DNA from: Armatimonadota bacterium
Lineage (GTDB): Bacteria > Armatimonadota > JAAZEB01
Length of the DNA stretch: 64,000 nucleotides
Direction of reading: 5' to 3'
NCBI GenBank assembly: GCA_012512265.1
Contig: JAAZEM010000136.1
Span: forward strand, 1 to 64,000
A program made the translations under genes and the position numbers. Of the stretch, positions 43,182-50,952 are shown piece after piece; positions within the stretch are counted from its first letter, which is position 1, and every line of letters begins with the position of its first letter. The notes under the pieces are model-generated. The model saw only the letters and a list, made by a program, of their open reading frames with translations. It had not been told where the DNA came from and did no database searches.

Positions 43182-43910
43182 TCAATCCTCCTGCGGGAGA
43201 ACAACGATCGCGCGTACCCCAGTGGGGGATCCATTCTCGATCCGGAGGCGGCCGTTCTGGCGTGAGATGAACTGCGCGCAGAGGGTCAGTCCGATTCCGT
43301 TATGGCGCTGGCGGGTTGTGAAGAACGGATCAGTGATCCGCGGGAGCAGATCCGGGGCAATGCCTGGGCCTTCATCGGCCACCACCAGGCGCACCCACTT
43401 CTCGCCCTCGTGGCAGTTCTCGGTCCGGACCGTGATCGTGCCGCCCTCCGGCATCGCCTCGGCGGCGTTCTGGAGGAGGTTGACCAGCACATGGCACGTC
43501 AGTTCCGGATCGGCGATCACCGTGGGATCCCACGCTTCCCGCTCCAAGGCAAAAGAGATCCCATCTGGAACCTCGAAAGCATCGAGCGCCCGCTGAATGA
43601 GCTCATGGAGATCGGTGGGAATCGGCCGCAATTCGGGCGGGCGCGCAAGCAGCGCCAGCCGTTCCAGGGCACGAGCGCATTTCTCTGTTTCCGAGAGAAT
43701 CATGCTCACATACGCCCGGCACTGGCCGGCATCGACGGGCTCGCCGTCCTGCAGCATGCGTTCGAGGAGTTGCCCGCAGCCAAGAATGGCGGCGAGCGGA
43801 TTGCTCATGTTGTGGACAAGGCAGCGCGTGAAACGCTGGAGGAGCTGGTCCGCATCCATGGCAGCCAGACCTGATTGGCGGCCACCCGCTGCCCCGACAT
43901 CGCCTTGCAT
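43182..43910 (-). CDS. Soluble sensor-less histidine kinase (FlgS/NtrB-like)
   Basis: A 242-residue kinase. DHp helix with phospho-His in RCLVHNMSNPLAAILGCGQLL, ATPase domain with LLQNAAEAMPEGG (N box), VADEGPGIAPDLLPRITDPFFTTRQR (G1/F) and IGLTLCAQFISRQNGRL (G2). There is no membrane segment or recognised sensor domain, as in flagellar FlgS-type kinases that watch basal-body assembly. It lies next to rpoN. ATG 43910 abuts the predicted transcription start; ATG 43859 is an alternative start. Confidence 0.88.
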   Translation of the reverse strand: MQGDVGAAGGRQSGLAAMDADQLLQRFTRCLVHNMSNPLAAILGCGQLLERMLQDGEPVDAGQCRAYVSMILSETEKCARALERLALLARPPELRPIPTDLHELIQRALDAFEVPDGISFALEREAWDPTVIADPELTCHVLVNLLQNAAEAMPEGGTITVRTENCHEGEKWVRLVVADEGPGIAPDLLPRITDPFFTTRQRHNGIGLTLCAQFISRQNGRLRIENGSPTGVRAIVVLPQED

Positions 43911-43916
43911 GTGTGC

Positions 43917-43945
43917 ATTGTAGCCCATTCCCGGACGCGCGTCAA
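43917..43945 (-). promoter_or_regulatory. Sigma-70 promoter for the kinase, possibly leaderless
   Basis: Minus strand TTGACG (43945-43940), 17-bp spacer, TACAAT (43922-43917), then six bases to ATG 43910. The predicted start site coincides with the ATG, so a leaderless mRNA is likely if that start is used. The -35 is 17 bp from mobile element copy B. Confidence 0.7.
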
Positions 43946-43962
43946 CCATGCGTCGGGCGGGC

Positions 43963-44199
43963 CTGGGATTCCGACATAGGGAGAAGGGCGCCCGCACGCG
44001 CGGAGCTCGAAGCTCCGCGCTGCTTTCCGGCAAAGCCCCTTCGGGCTTCTCCTCCCAGCCAGCGCCGTTTTGAGATATCTGGGAGTATCCCCAACCCAGC
44101 CCGGCAGGGCTTCGCTCGCAAGCAGCGCGGTGATTTATCGCCGCGCGCCGGCTTGCGCGCTGCCTCCGTTGCTTCGGATTCCTTATCTCGGAATCTCAG
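43963..44199. mobile_element. MITE-like element, copy B (237 bp)
   Basis: Ends in CTGGGATTCCGACATAGGG and the complement of CTGAGATTCCGAGATAAGG (16/19 pairing). Flanked by CGGGCGGGC and AGGGCGGGC, an 8-of-9 duplication, though the flank is low-complexity. It is the reverse complement of copy A with 11 substitutions and a 3-bp indel, which implies recent spread or homogenisation. It contains no protein gene. Confidence 0.82.
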
Positions 44200-44275
44200 A
44201 GGGCGGGCCGGCCGAAAGCGCCAGCGCCCGGTCCTGGCGCCCTCGGCCCAAAGTCGCAACCGTGATCGCGGCGTG

Positions 44276-44719
44276 CTACTCTACGGGCACCCGCTTGCCG
44301 TGCGCCGCTTCCTCGGCCTTCGGGAGAGTGACCTTCAGCACACCATCCTCAAACTTCGCCTTTACCTCGTTGGCCTTGACTGGGGTGGGCAGAGGGATAC
44401 TCCGCATGAACCGCCCATAGCGGCGCTCGCTGCGATAATAGCCCTCTTCCTTCTTCTCCGCCTCGCGCTTCATCTCGCCGCTGATGGTCAGAGTGCTGTC
44501 CTCAAGCGTCACTTCCACCTCTTCGCGCTTCATGCCGGGAAGCTCCGCCTCGACGACCACATTCCCATCCCTGTCATAGACATCGATGCTCGGCACCCAC
44601 ATCGTCGCCCCGAACTCCGTGCGCCGCTCCGGGAGTTCGAAGAAGCGATCCATCATGCGGTCCATCTCATCGCGCAACCGGCTCATCTCACTGAAGGGAG
44701 ACCATCGTGTTAGCGCCAT
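44276..44719 (-). CDS. Small heat shock protein, Hsp20/alpha-crystallin family
   Basis: A 147-residue Hsp20. The N-terminal arm MALTRWSPFSEMSRLRDEMDRMMDRFFELP precedes the alpha-crystallin domain (MWVPSIDVYDRDGNVVVEAELPGMKREEVEVTLEDSTLTISGEM) with the usual GVLKVTLPK signature as FEDGVLKVTLPKAEE near the C-terminus. It holds unfolded proteins for refolding. ATG 44719 has AAAGGAGACAGG; a much longer open frame upstream is an artefact. No CIRCE operator was seen in the 250 bp upstream. Confidence 0.94.
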   Translation of the reverse strand: MALTRWSPFSEMSRLRDEMDRMMDRFFELPERRTEFGATMWVPSIDVYDRDGNVVVEAELPGMKREEVEVTLEDSTLTISGEMKREAEKKEEGYYRSERRYGRFMRSIPLPTPVKANEVKAKFEDGVLKVTLPKAEEAAHGKRVPVE

Positions 44720-44969
44720 TCTGATCCTGTCTCCTTTCTTCCGTGGCCCCGGCGAGACGCGAGCGGGCGGTCCATTCGCCACAGTGCCGCCCGCCGCCGG
44801 ACGTCTGATGATGGCCACGTCTGCCCGTTCTAGGGGAATGCCGGACGCAAGGGCTGCGCGTATGCCCTTCCCAACAGCACGATACAGCCCCGGTCCGCTG
44901 AGACCATACCCAGACGATCCGGGACCCAAACGGAGCAGAAACGGCGTCCTCTCCCGACGTTTCCCCTGG

Positions 44970-46124
44970 CTACAGACGGATGCGCCGACCCTCGCGCGCC
45001 GACTGATAGGCGGCATAGGTGACCGCGACGACATCCGCGGCAAGTTGTGCATCGGAGAGGGGCTGCCTGCCCGTCGCGATGCACTCCAGGAAGTCCTGAA
45101 CCTCCTGGGGGTAGCCCTGGAACCAGTCCTCATTGATGCTGGGGAAGCTCCACCCCGCCTTGGTATCGGTCTTCTCGGCGATGTACTCATCGGCGAACAC
45201 CTCGGGCGCGGGCGCGTAGGCGATGCACGTGGTGTTGGGATTGAGGTTGCAGTCAATCCGGGCGTTAGAGAGGTAGAGCTCCATCCGGTTGCGGATGCCG
45301 CCCAGGACGATATCCGAGGCGCTGATGGTCGCCCGCGCGCCATCCTCGAAGTTGAGGATGAGCGTGGCCCAATCCTCCACATCCTTCCATCCAGAGGCAA
45401 CCCACTTCCGCTCCTCGCGCTCGAAGCTGGGAATGCGGGTGACGTTGGTCGTCTCGCACGAGACGGAGGCCACCCGGATCGGCTTGCCATCACGCCGCTC
45501 GCCCTCCACGCGCTTGAAATAGAGCGCGGCCGCGAGCGGATGGGAGCCGAGACGCAGGAGGGAGCCGCCCCCGGAAGTGCGCCACTCGCGGGCATAGGGG
45601 GAGTGCGACCCGCTGTGCGCCTCCTCGGCGCGAATGTCAAAGATCGTGCCCCCGGCGGCCTCGGCCAGACGGAGCGCCTTCTGAATGGCCGGCGCGTAGA
45701 TCCAGTTCTCCGCGTACATGAAGAGCACCCCGGCGCTACGCACCGCATCCAGGACTCTCTCGACCGATGCCATCGCTTCCTCGCGCATGCGCGCGGGATC
45801 CGACGGGTCGCCAAAGTAGGCGGTGAGTGGCTTCTCACAAATGATATGCTTCCCCGCGCGCGCCGCTGCAATCGCGATCTCCTCATGCGCGAAGTTGGGC
45901 GCGCAGATATCGATCACATGCACGTCCGGCCGGCTCAGAAGCTCTTGCAGGTTCGTGGTCGCGAACTCAAAGCCGTGCTTCTTCGCGAACGCGGCGGCTT
46001 TCTCGGGCGTTCGCGAGACGACCCCAACTCGCTTCACGGGCACCCCGGTCACGCAGTGGTATGCGCCCGCATGCTGATTCGCGGAGAACCCCGCGCCCAC
46101 AATCCCCACACCAATCGGCTGCAT
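44970..46124 (-). CDS. Gfo/Idh/MocA-family oxidoreductase
   Basis: A 384-residue NAD(P)-dependent dehydrogenase. VGIVGAGFSANQHAGAYH is the Rossmann dinucleotide motif, and ICEKPLTAYFGD holds the conserved catalytic Lys-Pro of the family. The C-terminal beta sheet domain follows (GGGSLLRLGSHPLAAALYF, ATISASDIVLGGIRNRMELYLSNARIDC). Family members oxidise inositols, sugars or their acids. GGAGGAAGC precedes ATG 46124. Stands alone between Hsp20 and the large fusion gene. Confidence 0.9.
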   Translation of the reverse strand: MQPIGVGIVGAGFSANQHAGAYHCVTGVPVKRVGVVSRTPEKAAAFAKKHGFEFATTNLQELLSRPDVHVIDICAPNFAHEEIAIAAARAGKHIICEKPLTAYFGDPSDPARMREEAMASVERVLDAVRSAGVLFMYAENWIYAPAIQKALRLAEAAGGTIFDIRAEEAHSGSHSPYAREWRTSGGGSLLRLGSHPLAAALYFKRVEGERRDGKPIRVASVSCETTNVTRIPSFEREERKWVASGWKDVEDWATLILNFEDGARATISASDIVLGGIRNRMELYLSNARIDCNLNPNTTCIAYAPAPEVFADEYIAEKTDTKAGWSFPSINEDWFQGYPQEVQDFLECIATGRQPLSDAQLAADVVAVTYAAYQSAREGRRIRL

Positions 46125-46256
46125 TGCTTCCTCCCTCGGCATCTGTTTGCGCTGATTATAGGAGGTGGGCGCAGGCCTGTCAACCAGGGGCCAGCTTTGC
46201 CTGGAAATCGGACGGGGCGCGGGCTGCTAGGCCCGCGCGCCGGGAGAGGCGTCGTT

Positions 46257-48869
46257 CTAGGTGACGCCACGCTCGTTGAGGTAGCGCCCGTACTTGTGGT
46301 CTTCGGTCAGGATGTGCTCGAGGATCCAGTTGCTGAAGAATTGGACCAGCTCGTGATAGGGCGTCGCCGCGCTCTCCCGGAAAACCTGCTTCCACTCTTC
46401 CAGTGCTTCCAAGAGACGCTCGTGCAGGCGATGGTGACGCGCGTACCCGGGATAAGCGTGCTCGCGCAGCAGTTCCTCTTCGCGGGCGAAGTGCATCCGG
46501 GCGAACTCCTCCAGGAAACTGAGTATCCACGGAAGTACCTGCGCGCCCTCTCCGGCGGCGACGCTTTGATGGAACCGATTGGCCGCGTCGAAAAGCTGCT
46601 GGTGGCCCTCGTCGATCTCGGAAATGCCCGTCGAGTACTCCGGACGCCAGCGAAAGACGGGGCCCGCGACCAGCGTCGGGTTGAGGATATGTTGCATGCG
46701 CCGCTCGTAGACCTCAAGGAGCTTCCAGCGCACGACCGGGTTATGCCGCAGAACACCGCCCGGAATGCGGTAAAGCTCGGTTGGCATCGTCGCCCGGATG
46801 GTGAAGAACCCCGGGGTGCCATGCAGGACGGTGGACTCGCCGTAGAACTCGCCTGGCCCGAGCGTCTCGAGCACATTCTCGCCCAGGAGGAGCTGCACCT
46901 CGCCCTCCCGGATGAGGCACACGGCCGGATCGCCGTTCAGCGAGGTAGGATGGCCGGGTATTAGGCAATGCGGCACCATCTCTCGGGCCAGAGTGACCTG
47001 TGTCGGGTAGGCGATAGAATCGCCAAAAAGCCACGTGCGGTCCAGGAACTCGCGCCGCTCGCGCACATCCGCGATCCGCGGCAGGAGACCGTTGCGCTGG
47101 ACGAACGCCAGATAGACATTCGCGGGAATCCTCAGCGCCTGCACGAAGGAGGTGGCGCGATAAGTGTGCGCGACCGGCTTACGCAGGATTGCCGCGCCCT
47201 CGCCGAGGAGGCCACCCGCAGAGAGGGTGCGCCGCCCGCGATCACCGCCGCGGAGCAACTCCACCTCGCCGGTCAGCACCAGGTAGACATCGCGGCAAGG
47301 CTCATCCGCGCGCATCAAGAAGCTCTCCGCGTTGAAGGTGACGATCGGCGCGTTGAGCAGCATCTCGATCTCGTGGGCCGGCACTCCGGGATAGTAGCTG
47401 GCAAGGCAGTGGCGCGCGCGGTCGCGCACATAATCCTGGCAGGCCGGAATGAGCTCATCCACGGCGCCAAAGGTAGAGCCGCATCCAATCTCCTTGAGCT
47501 CTGGCGTCAGCTCGAACGATGTGTGCGAGAGTACCAGCTTGCCGGAGGCGTCTCCCCTAAAATCGCGCGCGTTGCCGTGGATCAGGCCGCCGCCGACATC
47601 GACCTTCTTGAGGTCCACCTTGATGGAGTAGAGACGCCGGGCGCGCTCGACCACGGCGGCACCATTCGCCATTCCGGCGCGTTGCACCGCCCGCTCCAAC
47701 CCCTGCAGATCGACGATATCGGCCAGATGGGCATACGTGGCATAACCGCTTGGCCCCAATGCCCGGAAGACGAAAACCGTGGTCTCTACGGGGTGGGGCG
47801 AATGGCACGGGCGCACCTCCAGGCCATCCACCTCGTTCCATGCTTCCTGCTTCAGGTCATGCGGCTCGAAGAAATCCTGAAAATGGCTCTCATCCATGCC
47901 GAGGAGGGCGGCAAGCTTCTTCTCCACCGAAGCGCGCACCATCGGCGTGGCGAAGTAGCGGATGCGCCGGTCGGAGCGCATCAGCGTGGGAAGCCCGCAG
48001 AAGTGGTCGTCATGGGCGTGCGTCTGGAAGATCCCCTCGACCTCCGTGATCCCGATGCCCAGGCTCTTGATGCTGTGGAGAATGTTGGGGCCCGCGTCTA
48101 TCAGGTAGGGTTTCCCCTGGAAGATGAGGACGCTCGCCATCGCCGGCCGGTTCGGATCCCACCCGTCGCCCTCCCCCGAGTGGACGATGGAGAAGTAGCC
48201 GCGGTCAACACGGTAGTGGCCCAGGGGGTATGGGGCCTCATACTGCTGATAGGGCTGGAGGTTCAGATCCACGGTGAGCGTCTCACCGCGATAGAGAAAC
48301 TCGAAGACGTTGAGGGCGCATCGGCGCAGGAAGACCCCATTCCGGAGCTCCACCGGGTCACTTCCCACCACCACGGTGTCGACCAGCTCGTGCGACGGGC
48401 GGATGCGCCCGAAAGCGAAGGCCAGCTTCAGCTGCATCATCCGCCGCGCCTCCGCCGCCGAGATCCCGCAGGCCATCAGCTCCTCTTCGGAGACCAGACC
48501 GTAGTTGCCCCGGTAGATGTACTCCAGCTGCGACCGCACCTGCTCGCGCGACCCGATCAAGAGTGGCTTCGCGCCGGTGTTGTTCGGATGGTTGGGGAGC
48601 AACATCCCCTGGCGATAGAGCATATGGAGCACCGGGAACTCTGCCAGGTTGGAGAAGCTGCCATTCTGCACCAACACATCGGAAAGGAGGATGGCATTCG
48701 GCCCCGTCTCGAAATGGACACCGTTCGCCTCACGCGGAGCGATCAGCCCCCGCTTCATCAGGTGTTTCACGCTATCCGCTGGCGCCCCACACAACACGTA
48801 GAGGTCTGCCCTGGGTGCCTCTACCCAATACACTCCATTCGCGACATCAACCCTCGCCAGCTCGGCCAT
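46257..48869 (-). CDS. MBL-fold / twin cNMP-binding / hemerythrin fusion protein
   Basis: An 870-residue cytoplasmic protein. Residues 1-230: uncharacterised region with cNMP-like features. About 240-490: metallo-beta-lactamase fold (LIDAGPNILHSI, THAHDDHFCGLP as HxHxDH, further His in PCHSPHPVE and VLSHTSFE). About 500-720: two cyclic-nucleotide-binding-like domains (VYLVLTGEVELLRGG, CLIREGEVQLLL...GPGEFYGESTVL). Residues 736-870: bacteriohemerythrin, with diiron ligands His756, His793, Glu797, His812, His816, His852 and Asp857. It may bind O2 or NO at the diiron site and control a hydrolytic MBL domain. Divergent from the Hdr operon. Function not established. Confidence 0.85.
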   Translation of the reverse strand: MAELARVDVANGVYWVEAPRADLYVLCGAPADSVKHLMKRGLIAPREANGVHFETGPNAILLSDVLVQNGSFSNLAEFPVLHMLYRQGMLLPNHPNNTGAKPLLIGSREQVRSQLEYIYRGNYGLVSEEELMACGISAAEARRMMQLKLAFAFGRIRPSHELVDTVVVGSDPVELRNGVFLRRCALNVFEFLYRGETLTVDLNLQPYQQYEAPYPLGHYRVDRGYFSIVHSGEGDGWDPNRPAMASVLIFQGKPYLIDAGPNILHSIKSLGIGITEVEGIFQTHAHDDHFCGLPTLMRSDRRIRYFATPMVRASVEKKLAALLGMDESHFQDFFEPHDLKQEAWNEVDGLEVRPCHSPHPVETTVFVFRALGPSGYATYAHLADIVDLQGLERAVQRAGMANGAAVVERARRLYSIKVDLKKVDVGGGLIHGNARDFRGDASGKLVLSHTSFELTPELKEIGCGSTFGAVDELIPACQDYVRDRARHCLASYYPGVPAHEIEMLLNAPIVTFNAESFLMRADEPCRDVYLVLTGEVELLRGGDRGRRTLSAGGLLGEGAAILRKPVAHTYRATSFVQALRIPANVYLAFVQRNGLLPRIADVRERREFLDRTWLFGDSIAYPTQVTLAREMVPHCLIPGHPTSLNGDPAVCLIREGEVQLLLGENVLETLGPGEFYGESTVLHGTPGFFTIRATMPTELYRIPGGVLRHNPVVRWKLLEVYERRMQHILNPTLVAGPVFRWRPEYSTGISEIDEGHQQLFDAANRFHQSVAAGEGAQVLPWILSFLEEFARMHFAREEELLREHAYPGYARHHRLHERLLEALEEWKQVFRESAATPYHELVQFFSNWILEHILTEDHKYGRYLNERGVT

Positions 48870-48951
48870 ACAGCCGATCCCCCTCTCAGGCAGCCGTAAT
48901 CTTTCCCGTTTTCGCCCTCCAAGCCCTTACTCCTTTCGCCGTCCCCGGCCC

Positions 48952-48981
48952 TTGACGAGCCAGCGCCCTCTCTGCTATAGT
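48952..48981 (+). promoter_or_regulatory. Sigma-70 promoter for the hdr operon
   Basis: TTGACG (48952-48957), 18-bp spacer and TATAGT (48976-48981). Predicted start is near 48988, which gives about 380 nt of untranslated leader before hdrC. Confidence 0.65.
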
Positions 48982-48987
48982 GTGAGC

Positions 48988-49364
48988 GGACGACGTGGCA
49001 GAGATTGTCCCCGCCGCCCCATCCCGCGCGCCGCCACGCCGCGTGAATAGCCGGCGGATGCATCCCGCAGCCCGCGCGCTCCCGCTTCCCCTCGGAAGTC
49101 GGAGACCCGCGGAAGGAAGCGCTTGGTCACAGACCACCGCCGCGTGCGAGTACGCTTTGGAACCACATCCATAACGACACGGTCCTGGAGTATGCCCGCA
49201 GCGCGGGTTTCAGATGGGGCTCGTTGCCGTGGCTCGCCATGCGTAGCGCGTGCGAGCGACCCTGGCGCGCACCCGGCCAGAATGCGTAACACGTAGCCCG
49301 CCGTCGGGTCCCGATGCCGGCTCCGGTTCGCCGGTTTCGGATTACGCTCTCAAAGGTTGGCAAG
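48988..49364 (+). promoter_or_regulatory. Long structured 5' leader of the hdr operon
   Basis: No credible gene in these about 380 bases. At 49232-49257 GCTCGCCATGCG pairs with CGCGTGCGAGC across a TAG loop with one bulge. Shorter stems are CCCGC-AGC-GCGGG (49195-49207) and CCGGC/GCCGG near 49317-49334. No known riboswitch consensus was recognised. Confidence 0.5.
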
Positions 49365-49988
49365 ATGAAGCTAGGTTCTCAGAAGAGAGGCCGCCTCACC
49401 TTCCAGGAGGAGGTGGAGGCACGTTCCGGGATCAACCCTGCGCGCTGCTATCAGTGCGGGAAGTGTACTGCGGGGTGCCCGATGACCTTTGCCATGGATC
49501 TGGACCCGGCGCGCGTGATGCGCCTGGTGCAACTGGGCCAGCGCGACCAGGTGTTGCAGAGCCACACCATCTGGCTCTGCGCCTCGTGCGAAACGTGCAC
49601 CACGCGCTGCCCGCAAGAGGTCGATACGGCGCGCGTCATGGATGCCCTCCGCATCCTGGCCCGCGAGGCCGGCTTCACCCAGGCGGAGAAGGGGATCGCC
49701 TATGCCAACCAGGGTCTCCTCAGCAGTGTCCGCGGGCGCGGGCGTGTTCACGAGACGATGATGGTGATGCTCCAGAACCTGCGCACCCTCCATCCCTTCC
49801 GCGATGCGGAAAAAGGCCCCACCATGATGTTGAAGGGGAAGATCTCCCCATTCGCCCATCGCTCCGGCCGCGCCGATCAGGTGCGCCGGCTTTTTGAGAA
49901 CGTGGAGCGGATCGAGGCGCAGCGCGCCGCCAGCGCGCAAAAGTCGGCGCCCGAGGAGCACGCCCCCGCGGCAGGAGGCAACGAATGA
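49365..49988 (+). CDS. hdrC: Heterodisulfide reductase subunit C
   Basis: A 207-residue HdrC. Two 4Fe-4S motifs: CYQCGKCTAGCP (about residues 28-39) and CASCETCTTRCP (about 69-80). The longer C-terminus (VHETMMVMLQNLRTLHPF) is typical of bacterial HdrC. It relays electrons between HdrA and HdrB. ATG 49365 is weakly preceded by AAGG; an upstream GTG-type start would lengthen it by 17 residues. It overlaps hdrB (ATGA). Confidence 0.92.
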   Translation: MKLGSQKRGRLTFQEEVEARSGINPARCYQCGKCTAGCPMTFAMDLDPARVMRLVQLGQRDQVLQSHTIWLCASCETCTTRCPQEVDTARVMDALRILAREAGFTQAEKGIAYANQGLLSSVRGRGRVHETMMVMLQNLRTLHPFRDAEKGPTMMLKGKISPFAHRSGRADQVRRLFENVERIEAQRAASAQKSAPEEHAPAAGGNE

Positions 49989-50872
49989 AGTACGCCTACT
50001 TCCCCGGATGCTCGCTGCAGGGCATGGCCGCCGAGTTTGATCGCTCCGCGCGCGCGGTGTGCGACCAACTTGGGATCACCCTGGAGGAGATCCCAGATTG
50101 GGTTTGCTGTGGCGCCACGCCTGCACACGCCACCAGCCACCTCCTCTCCGTGGCACTGCCGGCAGTAACCCTAGCGGCCGTCGAACAAGCCGCGCAATCG
50201 GGCGGCCCGGCAACGATGGTGGCTGCGTGCGCCTCTTGCTACAACCGCTTGAGCATCGCCAGCCATGAGGTGAAGGAAGACGCCGCGCTCCGCGCTGATG
50301 TGGAAGAGGCGGCCCAGGTGAAGCTCGCCGGCACGGTGGAGGTGCGCCACCTGCTCGATATCCTGCGCAACGACCTGGGTACCGAGGCGATCCGCAACTC
50401 AGTCACTCGCCCCCTGTCCGGATTGAAGGTGGCGTGCTACTATGGCTGCCTGCTGCTCCGCCCGCCCAAGGTGGTCGCCTTCGATGACCCGAACCATCCG
50501 CAGATCATGGAGGACCTCCTCACAGCGGCGGGCGCAGAGTGCGTGGAGTGGGCCTACAAGACGGAGTGTTGCGGCGCCAGCCTCAGTCTCGCGCGCCCGG
50601 ATACGGTGTGCAAGCTGGTCAACGACATCCTGCGCGAGGCGCGCGATGCCGGCGCAGATCTGATTGCCACGGCCTGTCCCCTGTGCCAGACGAACCTGGA
50701 CGTGCGTCAGTTGGATGTGGCCAAGGCGTACGGCACGCGCTACAACATCCCGGCCATCTACTTCACGCAGCTTCTCGGCATCGCCCTTGGCCTGCCGGAG
50801 AAGTCGCTTGGGCTAAACCGGCTGATCATCAGCCCGAAGCCCGTCCTGCAGAAGCTGCAGGCGGCGGCATAG
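49985..50872 (+). CDS. hdrB: Heterodisulfide reductase subunit B
   Basis: A 295-residue HdrB with two CCG domains: AYFPGCSLQGMAAEFDRSARAV / WVCCGATPAHATSH / AACASCYNRLS and ACYYGCLLLRPPKVVAFDD / TECCGASLSL / ATACPLCQTNLDVRQ. These ligate the noncubane [4Fe-4S] clusters that reduce a disulfide substrate. In non-methanogens the substrate is not CoM-S-S-CoB; candidates are a ferredoxin-linked or DsrC-like disulfide. It overlaps hdrC. Confidence 0.93.
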   Translation: MKYAYFPGCSLQGMAAEFDRSARAVCDQLGITLEEIPDWVCCGATPAHATSHLLSVALPAVTLAAVEQAAQSGGPATMVAACASCYNRLSIASHEVKEDAALRADVEEAAQVKLAGTVEVRHLLDILRNDLGTEAIRNSVTRPLSGLKVACYYGCLLLRPPKVVAFDDPNHPQIMEDLLTAAGAECVEWAYKTECCGASLSLARPDTVCKLVNDILREARDAGADLIATACPLCQTNLDVRQLDVAKAYGTRYNIPAIYFTQLLGIALGLPEKSLGLNRLIISPKPVLQKLQAAA

Positions 50873-50899
50873 CCGGCGGGCAACGCGCGACCGGCATTT

Positions 50900-50923
50900 G
50901 AGAGCCGCGTTCACGCGGCTCTC
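50900..50923 (+). terminator. 10-bp stem hairpin between hdrB and hdrA
   Basis: GAGAGCCGCG, TTCA tetraloop, CGCGGCTCTC. Perfect stem, 27 nt after hdrB stop and 29 nt before hdrA. No T-run: a possible RNA-processing or attenuation element setting subunit ratios rather than a full terminator. Confidence 0.55.
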
Positions 50924-50952
50924 GAAACGCGGGAAAAGGAAACGAGTTCTCG

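Noticed and set aside
44720-45886. N-terminal extension making Hsp20 a 536-residue protein
   Set aside because: The extension has no family match and overlaps the Gfo/Idh gene; Hsp20 starts at 44719 with its own ribosome site.
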